Positions 11,707 to 23,700 of a stretch of 64,000 bases of DNA are shown piece by piece (position 1 is the first letter of the stretch; every line of letters starts with the position of its first letter). Both the position numbers and the translations under genes were made by a program. The notes under the pieces were generated by a model that ran no database searches, was not told the DNA's origin, and saw only the letters and a list, made by a program, of their open reading frames with translations. The DNA is from Anas platyrhynchos. Taxonomy: Eukaryota > Chordata > Aves > Anseriformes > Anatidae. The stretch lies in the NCBI RefSeq assembly GCF_047663525.1, contig NC_092611.1, positions 1,153,001 through 1,217,000 of the forward strand. The letters are read 5' to 3'.

Positions 11707-14700
11707 CTATTCGTAGACAGAAATATTAAATGGAAATTTATATCATAAATCAAGCATTTTATAGAAAGTCAATCTTCAGTTCCATTGTTTTTGAAGGGAG
11801 ATGTCCCTAATGACTACGTTCCAAAGCTTACATCTATGAGTTCAACAAACCAGTTACAAAACCCACACTTCTGCACATCCAATATCCTTTAAAATAGGTC
11901 CCCAAGGACATACAGCTATTTCTGAAAGTACGTTAACATTAATGAGAGCACCAAAACCAATTAGCTATTATTTTAGCTAAAAATTCTTCTACTGATATGT
12001 AAAACTAAAACATATCTAACACTGAAGAAAAAAACAGCAAAAATGAATGTACAGCAACTAATTTATTGTCCAGCTAGAACTGCAAAGTCAGGCTTGTAGT
12101 TGTAACAAACACACTGGACGCTTCTGGAAGAATCCACATGGCACAGACCAGTGAAGCTGCTCCAAGAGATGAGCATCGACCCAAGCACCACCACTAAAAT
12201 CCATGTGGGGAAAAAGGACCTCCCCCCAAAAGAAACTATTCAGACCGGTAGAAAAGCACTGGGAGAGATCAGTCCTTTGGGAGGTGCATGTAGCAGTGTC
12301 AAGAAGTGAAAACTAGCAGAAGTGTGAAGTCAATAAACCAAGAGGGGAACCTGCCACAATAGATGTACGTGTTACGTTTGGATAAGCACATGTAACAGAT
12401 AAAGAGATGAAGAGAAATGAAACGAGAGCATGGCCAAATCACAATAGGATTAATGCACATAACCTGCCAGAAAATTCTTTGTGCATCTGTAAAGATTCAT
12501 TACTTCCATTTTATTATATTTATTTGACGATAATTTCTTATTACAACGTGGTATCTTTAAAATTTTATCACATCCAGCTGAAAGGTTTAGGGAATATTTC
12601 AAGTGTCTGAAGCTAGAGCTCTATTGGCTTGGGGAAAATAAAACTGAAAAACGGGAAAAGTGAGAGACATGTGGAACTTCTGCTGTCATTTGAGCTCAAA
12701 TACAGCTCCAAGTCCTTCTAGCACCAACTTCATTACAGCACGGATAAGTTGTACAAGCTACCCAAAACCTGGACATACAAAAGCAGGAGCTTAGATGGTA
12801 TTTAGGAGAAAACAAGCACAGACAATGGGTGCTACAAATGTAATTATCATGCTATGCTCATAACCACCTGTAAGTTAGTTAATTGCTGTTATTTAACCTG
12901 CAAGTTACGGATTGAGACAGCAGAAGAGCATGAGAGCATTTGAATAACTCAGCAGAAGAGGAATACAGCTGTCAGATGCCATACAATCAATCCATTCTGC
13001 TTTGGAGAAACATCTGGTTTGTACAGGATAACCTAGCCCCTTCTTTACTTACCTCTCTTTGCTACATTAAAGACCCACTCTCTATTTACATTAGACTATG
13101 GCAGCCAACAGTAATAACAACCTGTACAAAATTCTAGACTTAGCTATATGTAGAAAATAGAAATATTTTTTTTTCCTCACCTGATTTTGATTTTTTAGGT
13201 GGTACATCATCTGCTGGCAACAGACATTTTCTTCTGCGAGAAGTGGAAGTTGTCTGTTGGGTAGGGTTAACCTCTTTTCCTTTTCCAGACTGATTACTTT
13301 CTTCAGAACCAGTGGGTATCAAACACTGCATTTCCGAAATGTTGCCGTTTTCAGGCAAGTTGCCATTGTCACGAAGAGAAGTAGCTGCCTCTGGTTTGAA
13401 TTGTACATTTTTCCTCTTATTTCTCAGTTGCCTTTGTTTTTCCTGGGATGAGTTATTTTCCAGAGCTGTACCTTCACCTTCCGTAAGGATTCCGTTTTGA
13501 CCTCTGTCTTCAGGCAAGACAAGCTTTTCCCTGAGAAAGGTTGAACTAGTTTCTTCAGATTTGGAAGGAACTATTTTCCTTCTGCCTGCCTTCGATGGAT
13601 TTTCTTTTCCTGATTGGGTTACTTCCAAAAGTATACCCTGTTGCTCTTTGGGAGTTTCATTCTTACCATCTTCTGGCAAACCTTGAAGTGAACTAGAACT
13701 AACAGCCAGTGAAGTGATACTACACTTTTTCCCTGAGTACCCTTTTGAAAGGTCAATTTTTTCTTCGGAAGAGGGTTTTTCAGAAATCATTTGTTTAGCT
13801 TTCCTATGATTATTATTTCTGCTACTTTCTTTTGATAAGTTACGTTTTCCCCGAGCAGGAGTAGAACTTGTGGCTTCTAATAATATGGCAGCTTCATTCC
13901 TTCTGCCTCTTTTTGGTTGATCTTTTAGACTTGAAACAACTGCTCCTAACGGAACATTTTGATCTTTAAGAGCCTCTTCTTTACCATTATCTGCTGGCAA
14001 ACCACGTTTTCTTCTAAGAGAAATGGAATTAGTTGTGTGTGACACTGGAGGAGTTTCTTTCCTTCTGCCCCTTCCTAATGGCTTTGCTTTTGCACAGGAC
14101 ACCGATTCCAAAAGCACGTTTTGTTCTTCATTAGTACTCTCCTCTTTGTCATCAGTTTCTGACAAGCCACGTTTTCTCCGGAGAGAAGCTGAACTTTTTG
14201 CCTCTGCTGCTAGATCAATCTCTTTTCTTTTGTCCCTTGCTGATGCATTTGCTTTTGCCTGCAAAGTGCTATCTCCCAATGCTGGATTTTGATCTTCTTT
14301 CACAGTCATCTTTTTATCATCACCTTCTAGCAAGCCACGTTTTTCTCTGATAGAAAGAGAACTCACCGTTTGTGATGCTACAGCAACCTCTCACCGCCTT
14401 CGTCCTCTCAGCGGAACTTCTTCTGTTGAAGAGGGAATAGCTTCCAAAGCTGGATCTTGATCTTTTGTAGAAGTCTCATCTTTACTATGATCTTTAATTA
14501 AGGTTTCTTTTTTTCGTAAAGGTAGAACAAGCTGCTTGTGGAATGGAATCAGCTTGCCTTCTTCTGCTCCTCCTTACTTCTAAAGGATTTTCTGAAGCCT
14601 CACGTTGATCATGTTTGCAAGCCATTCCTTCCTCATTCCCAGGTAAATTCCTTTCTTCTCCTAGAGCTTCGGAACTGGCTTCTTCAAGTTTAAAATTAAC

Positions 14701-17700
14701 TCTTCTTCCTCTAAGTCTTCTACGTGTAATTCTATTATTTGGTGTTCGATTCTCTTGCAGGATTTCAGTTTGCTTTGGTTCATTTGCTTCCTGCTCATTT
14801 CTTGTCTGCTTTTGATGTCTATGAGCAATGCCATCACTGTTTAGAGCAGTTACCAATGTGTCAGCTGTGTTGTTCTGGTCTTTCATTACTTGGTGTGCCT
14901 GCTTGACACAACTAGAGGCTGAAGACTCTTTGGGAGAAGATTCCTCTGTTTCTGACTTACATTTAAGCATAAGATCTAGGCTGTTTACATCCTGGGCAAA
15001 TTCATCAGCCTTCTTCTCTGAAGAGTCTTTTTTCCCTCTCCTGCTTCTAGTTCTGTTTGCTTCTTGTTTGAATTCCAAGTTGAGAACAGTTACTGGCATT
15101 TTATCTGTCTCTCCAGAAGGTGATTCTGACTTTAATCTTTGAGATGCCTTTGTAGTATTTTCCTGAGCATTTTCCGCTTCATCTCCCAGAGATACTTTCC
15201 TCTCATTTTTGGTGGGTGATTTTGTTTCCGTAATGGTTTCATTTGAAGTCTCCTTGGCTTTCTGAACATTCTGTGTATTTTCAAGTGCCATCCCGCACAT
15301 GTCTGGTTTTACTTCTGTTGGTTGTTTTCTAGCATTTCTTGAAGACTTACCTCTTTTTTCTGTTACCTTTACTTCAAGTTCAGTTCTGTTTCCAGATGCT
15401 TCTGTGGGGGCAGTCTCAGAAGTCTGCTCATCACCTTGTAGTAATTTTGCTGATTGGTGTTTACGAAGTTTCCTTGTCGTCCCATGAAGTTCCTCTGAAG
15501 GAGCTTGTTCAACCTGTTCATTCCTAGCTCTTCTTTGTCTTTTGGGTGGAAGCAGTGCTTCTGTGTTTTCTATTTTTTTCATTCCTCTAGACCTCTTCTG
15601 ATGCAATAGAAGAATTTCTTCTCTGTCTTCTACACTACCTTTGTCAGATGTGTTTTCAGATTTTTTTAAATCTGTTTGCAGTTGGTGATTTTCATCCTGA
15701 GTGCTACTAGATACGCCTTCTGTCTTTCTGCTTTGATCATCTTCAGTTACAGATGTGCTACTGATATCATACTCCTGCAAAGCCTGTTTCCTATTTGCAG
15801 GATCTTTTTGTAGCACTGAAGAATCTTTTTCAGAAGACTCAAGATCCTCACTAGGATGTTTTAACTCCTTAGGTTCCTTAGTTTTACCTCTTCTTGGTCT
15901 TCGAGTATCAACCTGCGTTTCCACAAGTGAAACGGTTTCAACTGTTTTCTCAACAGGATGCTTTGAAACAATTTCTTTTTCCATGCAAAGATTTGTTCTC
16001 CTTCCTCTTCCTGTATTTTTAGCTACTGAAGTTGAAGTACTGATCTCTCCCATCTCTTCTTGGATGCTCTTTTTCTCCAGACCTTGCAATTCTTTTGAAT
16101 TTAAATCCTTTTCACACTGCTTTGTTGAAGGTGGATGTACAGTCTTCCTTGGTCTGCCCCTTGTTAGTCTCTGGGTAGAGTGGTCTTCGCTAGTTGACAA
16201 CTTTTGTTGAGAATCTTTATCTTGTGAAGTATTTCCTTTGTCTTCTAAAACAGTTTTATTCCCCCCTACAAAGTTTGTCATATAGAAAAGAGCACAATCA
16301 AAAGTTATACATTACTATGCCCGATCAAAGTATCTCTTGAGTTTTCATTTTCCTAGTAAAGCGGTCTTGCTCAAATGAATCATATTTTATTTTAAAAAGT
16401 AACAGGGATTTAAACAGACTCCTAGAATAAAACCCAGTTTAGTACACAGAGTTATTTGTTTTATTTGACAGGTAGCACTCAAGCTTTAAGATATATTTTG
16501 AAAGTCTTTGCAAATAAAGGTGATTTTAAGTGGATACCTTAGCAACAGGTGATTTTTTGTTTGTTTGTTTTTTACACTGGTATGTTTGGAGATGCCACCG
16601 TTATTACATCAAACTACTACACCATTTTTTAAACACCAATAGAATGCCAACACTGGTTTGTGTTACAGATTACTGCTCAAATTCCCTGAGATATTTGCTC
16701 CTTCCATACTATATAATTTGGAATTTTTACAGCACATTGAAACTTCCTAACAACACACACAGTCCTGCATATTCATTATTACTCTAGTTAAAATAAAAGT
16801 GTTTGTACTTACCATACTCACGACTGCCATTAGTACAAGCAGTTACAGCATCTTCCTGCTTAGGATCCATAACATTTTCTGACCTGACCTAAGGAAATAA
16901 GCAATAATCAATACTTTTGTGTGTGTCTGACAGGACAAGAAATAGTTAACTAATAGAAAATTGGGAGTGAAACAGTTGAAAAAAGTCCTGCCAAATACTT
17001 TATGAGAAAATGAAGCCAACTTCGTTTGCTAACTGCATCATATATTTGGTACTACCACAAAATTGAACTTAATACTTGTTATCTGAGCTAGTGTAGCAGT
17101 TTTTACAGTGAAAGACAACACAGTAGAGTTTTAAAAAGCATTCAGTAAACGGGCTGAACATTGTCTAGTAAGATTAGAAAAAGAGGGTTATTGAATCTAA
17201 ATCATTTGAATGTTTTGAAGTGTTTTATTGTAGTTCTACACAGACCAGCAATACTCATTTTAATCTATGGATCTGGGAGTCAACAAAAATCGAGGCTAAT
17301 AAAATACACCAATGACAAGAGTGATGAAGGTGCGAATTGTAAGGTCAAAATGGTAACCCAGAGCAGCCTCAGCAGCCATTTAGGTAGGGTTCCTCTAAAC
17401 AAAGTACATCCTAATACAAGCAAACAGAGTAGAATTGGTGTCCATTCAGCAAGCAGTGAATGAAAGCCTTATGGGCATGAAGAGCAATCAACTGACTACG
17501 TGGTAACACCAAATTTTGGCAAAAGCTCAGTGCTCTTGGATGTTTAAAGAAAAAAAGTGTTTTGAATTTAATCTACAAGCTATGAAGAAGCTGTACAAAA
17601 AAAAAACAAACATGCATATATCCCACTTATGAAAAGGAAGGCACAGAAAGAACTCCATTGTAGTCTGTAAGTAATTTAAGGGTGCTTTAAACATAACAGA

Positions 17701-20700
17701 AACAAATGACTAGAAAAAAAGTGCTCCTTCAAATTTGTACTCAGCTGCATCTTCTGGTTTTTACCCATTCACACCTGGACAAAGCTACCAAGGAAAACAC
17801 AGGTTGTCAACTTCACTGTTTTCAAATAAACATCAGGTGCTCTTCCAGAAGGTATTTTGTCAGCCACAGGTCTTGTGCATGAGATATTTTAATGAAAATA
17901 CAATGATATAAAACATGTCTTATTAGATGGCCTAAGAGTTCACTTCAACCACAGGCTCCAAGCTTAAATAAACTCTTTCCAAAAGCTAAAGAAAATATTT
18001 TACCTTTGTTTCCTCTGACTTCTGCTTGGCAGTCTTCATAAGCTGCTTGATGCCCGACAGGACCTCTACAAGTCCTGGCTTCTTCTCTGGGGTTTTTAAT
18101 GGCTGCTTGATGGCTGATCCAACGTTGACTGACTCCAGCTTCTCATCTGGTGTTTTCCTTTTACTTTCCAATTTCACCTGAGAGGCTTGTTTCTCTGCAC
18201 TTAATGATACGCTGTCCACATCAAGATCTTCTTCCAGCATAGCTATTCCTTCTGGAATTCTGGAGTACATTATTTCAAATATAGACTTTGGAGATTCCTC
18301 CTCTCTCATCAAATCTGAGATGTCATGACAATCCAGTATCTCTCCTGAAGAATCTGGAGTATTTAATGGTGACACCATCATCTCTCCTGAAATAAACAGT
18401 AGGTTTATCTAATTTGGCAAACAAACTAAGCAGGAAATCCAAACATTCCAATCGCTGTATAACTAAGTAAAAAATGGATTCAATCAGCCAAAGCTTTCTA
18501 CAAGCTAAATCCAAAACTGTGTTTCAGCAATTGGTTTGGTAATTAGCAAGAAGGCAATTAGCTCCTACAAGGCACAGCATACGTTAAAAAAATTAAGCCT
18601 AAAAAACCTTGATGATTTTTTATTTAATCTGATAAAAATCATTAGTATTACTACTCTGAATATTGGATAATTCATTCTTGATTTTTGTTGGTGATTCACT
18701 AGATGCTCACTTTTGCTAAATTCTTAGTAAAACAGAATTTAAAGAATTCTGAGTTATTCAGGAACACGACTGATATGCAAAGTCATATGCAAAAGACAGA
18801 AAAAAAAAGCTAAGGATCATCTTAACACAAATCTTCCTAATCTGACATTTTTCTTAAGTAGAATCTTTGCAAAATTCTACAGCATAACCACTCCCTGCCG
18901 TAAGATTTTGTCATTGAATCTAGATGTATCCCCTGACAATTGATTAAAGGATTGCCATGCTTCAACACAAGGTTTGCCTGAAACAATACTTCAGCATTTA
19001 GAAGTTCGATATAAAACTGAATGAATAAAAAAATAACACCTACCAAAAAAAATAACTGGAACTACTGGAAAATGTCCTCCAATACATGATAAAAAAAAAA
19101 TCAATGGTTGCAAGATGCTTTATCTCTACACTAAGTCTGCCTAGCATTAGGCTATGCACTATCAGTGAGTTGCAGACACAGCTACCCCAAAGTATACTTT
19201 AATAATTTCTTTCCAATTAACAACCATACCAGATTCTTCAGGAGTACGCAGTTCAGAAGTGTCCATTGTCGTGCACGGTGGTGTAAGATCACTGTCACGA
19301 ACAGTGCTTGAAGGTGATGTTTCTCCACTTGTATTTTCTGGAGTTTTAAACATCTCAGCCAGCCCTATAAATTATATTCAGAAAAATGAGCACTTGTTTC
19401 GGAAAAAAAAAAAAAAAAAAAAGTGCACAGTTGGCAGAACCAGTAACAGGTTTTAAAAATCTCACAACGTACCTGTGAAGCTTTCATCCATATTCAAGTT
19501 TTGTTTCGAGATTGGATTTTTCACCACTTTAGGGACCTGTCCAGCTATTCTACCAGTGGTAGAGTGCGCTCTGCCTACAACTACTGTAGCAGGAGATTCT
19601 GCATGACCTGTGCTAAAATGACCTTTTATTTTTCTTTCTGGAGGAAAAAAAGAAAAAAAAAAAAAAGGAAAAAAATAAATAAAAATTAGGACACAAAGAT
19701 CCCTTTTATTTAAAACCTAGCCAGAATCACTCAAGAGATTCCACAAGTTTATTATAGAATCATAGAATCATAGAATATCCTGAGTTGGAAGGGACCCTTA
19801 AGGATCATCAAGTCCAACTCTTGACACCGCACAGGTCTACCCAAGTTCAGACCATGTGACTAAGTGCACAGTCCAATCTCTTCTTAAATTCAGTCAGGCT
19901 CGGTGCAGTGACCACTTCCCTGGGGAGCCTGTTCCAGTGTGCAACCACTCTCTCTGTGAAGAACCCCTTCCTGATGTCCAGCCTAAACTTCCCCTGCCTC
20001 AGCTTAACTCCATTCCCGCGGGTCCTGTCGCTGGTGTTAATGGAGAAAAGGTCTCCTGCCTCTCGACACCCCCTTACGAGGAAGTTGTAGACTGCGATGA
20101 GGTCTCCCCTCAGCCTCCTCCTCTCCAGGCTGAACAGGCCCAGTGCCCTCAGCCGTTCCTCGTACGTCTTCCCCTCCAGGCCTTTCACCATCTTCGTAGC
20201 CCTCCTCTGGACACTCTCCAACAGTTTCATGTCCTTTTTATACTGTGGTGCCCAGAACTGCACACAGTACTCGAGGTGAGGCCGCACCAGCGCAGAGTAG
20301 AGCGGGACAATCACCTCCCTTGACCTACTAGCGATGCCGTGCTTGATGCACCCCAGGACACGGTTGGCCCTCCTGGCTGCCAGGGCACACTGCCGGCTCA
20401 TATTCAACTTGTTGTCTACCACGACCCCCAGATCCCTCTCTTCTAGGCTGCTCTCCAGCGTCTCATCGCCCAGTCTGTACGTGCAGCCAGGGTTTCCCCG
20501 TCCCAGGTGCAGGACCCGGCACTTGCTCTTATTGAACTTCATGCGGTTGGCGATCGCCCAGCTCTCCAACCTATCCAGATCCCTCTGCAAGGCCTTTCCA
20601 CCCTCATTCGAGTCCACAACTCCTCCAAGTTTGGTGTCATCAGCAAACTTGCTCAAAATGCCTTCTATTCCTACATCCAGATCGTTTATAAAAATATTGA

Positions 20701-23700
20701 AAAGTACCGGCCCTAAAATGGAGCCTTGAGGGACCCCACTGGTGACCGCCCGCCAGCCTGACGCAGCCCCATTCACCATAACCCTTTGGGCCCTGCCCGT
20801 TAGCCAATTGCTCACCCATCGTATGATGTTTTTATTTAGCTGTATGCTGGACATTTTGTCCAGTAGGATCCTATGGGAAACCGTGTCAAAAGCCTTGCTG
20901 AAGTCCAAAAAAATCACATCAGCTGGTTTCCCTTGGTCTACCATACGGGTGATCTTATCATAAAAGGAAATCAGGTTAGTTAGGCAGGACCTACCCTTCA
21001 CAAACCCATGCTGGCTGGGACCAATGACTGCTTTGTCCCCCAGGTGCGCCTCAATACGTTCGAGAACCATCTTCTCCATGATTTTACCAGGCACTGATGT
21101 GAGACTGACAGGCCTGTAATTGCTAGGGTCTTCTTTCTGACCCTTCTTGAAAATCGGCACAACATTTGCCAGCTTCCAGTCTACCGGGACCTCTCCAGAC
21201 TCCCAGGATCGTTGAAAAATAATTGAGAGAGGTTCCGCGATGACGTCCGCCAGCTCCTTCAGCACCCGGGGATGAATCCCATCCGGACCCATGGACTTGT
21301 AGGGATCCAGGTGGAGTAGCAGATCCCGCACACGTTCAGGGTCGGTTGGGAGTTTGTCATCCCCACCGTCCCGGTCCTCCAGCTCGGGGCACCCTGGGTC
21401 CCGAAGCCCATCATCGGCATTGAAGACAGAGGCAAAGAAGGCGTTAAGCGTCTCTGCTTTGCCTATGTCATCGTCTGTGAGAAGACCTTCCCTGTCAAGG
21501 AGCGGCCCTATGTATTCTTTAGTTCTCCTTTTTCCATTCACATATCTAAAAAAACCCTTTTTATTTTCTCTCACAGACACAGCCAGCTTCAACTCTAGGT
21601 GTGCTTTAGCCACACGAATTTATTGGTCGTGTTTAGCTAATACAGACTGCTGGGCATACAGAAGTGGTTAAATTGCAGCTACTTTAAAGGGCTGATTCGT
21701 TGTGAAATGCAGCTCATATATTCGTTTAAGATTTGAGTGACTACGCTCAATGAGCATCTGAGACAAGTTTTCTTAGCTTTCAGAAACGCTCAGGGATTAT
21801 CCTGAGAGTCTTTCAGTCTTACTCCTTTCCACCTGCATAGAATCCTTTAGGTTGGGAAAGACCTTCACCATCATCCAACGACCAACCTCACCACCACGTA
21901 AAGTGGTTAAACCGGAACAGAACCTCTTTCAAACAGCACTACAGCTTCAACTACAGACAAGGGACAAATACTTACTCCATCCACCCAACACAATTAGTTA
22001 TTTAGATACATTCTTAAGATGTTTTGAATTAATACATTTCAGTAAATTCAAGTAGATTTACACGCTGTGAGAAAGACACCAATACCCATTTAACATCTTG
22101 CCAAAATCTCAAACTTCCAGCTTCTGCAGTTAAATGCCAACAAGCTGTTTCAAGGTTAAGCAAACCCCCAAACCTTAAAAAGAAGTAAAACAAATACCTT
22201 TGGTGACTGTGTTGTCTTCTTCATTGGTCTTCGTTTTGGGGCACGTTTTTTAACGGCCTTTGCCTGTGGTCTTGCAACACCCAATTTTACCACTTCTGCC
22301 CAAGATTTCGCAACTACGAAGCAAAACAGACACGATAACCTTAACTGGCAGCTGTGTAAACAGGACTTCACAGCTATTTATGATTCCAAAGGATTTGCTG
22401 TAGTCAGAAATCACAATTTCAAGCTGAATCTTAACGAGTGTCCAAGCATCCAGTACGAGCGTCCAAGCATCCAGTACAAGTGTCCAAGCATCCAGTACGT
22501 TTCTACAACAAAAAGCGTCATACAGTTCCAGAATCTGTGCTAAGTGCTGACCTCACTCTGTCCTCACTCTCTGCTCGAGTTCAAAAAGCATTTGGACAGT
22601 GCTCTCAGACATGTGGTCTGATTTTCTGGGCGGTCATTTAAGGACCCAGGAGTTAAACTTGATGATCATTGTGGGTTCCTTCCAATTCAGGATATTCTGC
22701 GATTCTGTGAAATATTTTCCTCATTACAAATTTGCCATAAGCCTTTCAGTCTTGCACTTTATTTTACCTGAATTTTTCCTTAACAGAATGTAAGGTTTAA
22801 CAGCAAAAAAATGTTTTTTTTTTTTGTTTTGTTTTTTTGTTTTTTTTTTTGCTTTTTTGTTTTTTTTTGTTTGTTTGTTTGTTTTTTGTTTTTTTTTTAA
22901 GTGAAACATATCCAGGATTAACCAGGAAGGCCTGTGATTTTATCTCACCATATAATAGGACTATCACTGAGACACTGCACACAGACACTGCACACAGCAT
23001 GTTATTCACAACTTTAAAATGATTCTACAAAAAACGAAGATAGCAAAGAATAATAAATTGCCAGATGAATGTTGATATTGATGGGAAATTTTAAATTTGA
23101 AAGAGTCAAATTGATATAATTTGTTTTCATAAATTAAAGACATCTCATCTTTAAGTGTTTTCATAAAGATTAAATTTTCAAGAACCAGATTCCCTCTCAA
23201 TTTTTCCAGTGGTATCAAAACTATTTTGACCAACATTTGAATTTGAATGTTCAACAATTAAAATATTTGTGTCTCAATGGTTATCATCCATGATGTCTGC
23301 CATACACCCAACACTTACAGGCAGTCCAGTCTACAACTGACAGTGTGTGAACTGGCTAGGGAAAAAGGCATAAAGAAACTAAGCTGAATACAGGTAAAAT
23401 GCATGTTTTCACCAACAAAAATTATTGAACTGAAATTGTATCAGTTATATACTACTCCAAATTGAGGGACTTGGAGGATCAATACCGCAATTAACCTAAC
23501 AAACAGAACCTTAATTCTACCATTTTTCAGTTTCTGAGTATTAGGATTTGCGTTCTAAATACCTTGTTATAAATCTAGTTGCTAAAGCGATGGATAAGTG
23601 TGAGAACATAAAATTTTGCAATTCTCAGATGATTCAAAAAAAAAAAAATCCCACAAACCATCAGAATATACACCGATCATTTGGTGGTCTCAGAATAAAA

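Larger units (their letters stand above)
18190..23513 (-). repeat. Segmental duplicate, copy B (inside the MKI67 gene)
   Basis: The part of the MKI67 gene shared with copy A (18557-23513) and copy C (from about 18190). It is the only copy that continues on both sides into further MKI67 exons, so it holds the parental arrangement. It alone carries the CR1 insertion. Confidence 0.85.

Noticed and set aside
13257..16210. Plus-strand open frames opposite the MKI67 LR exon
   Set aside because: Antisense shadows of a long low-complexity coding exon.
19856..21671. Plus-strand open frames inside the CR1 element
   Set aside because: Antisense shadows of the CR1 reverse transcriptase frame.
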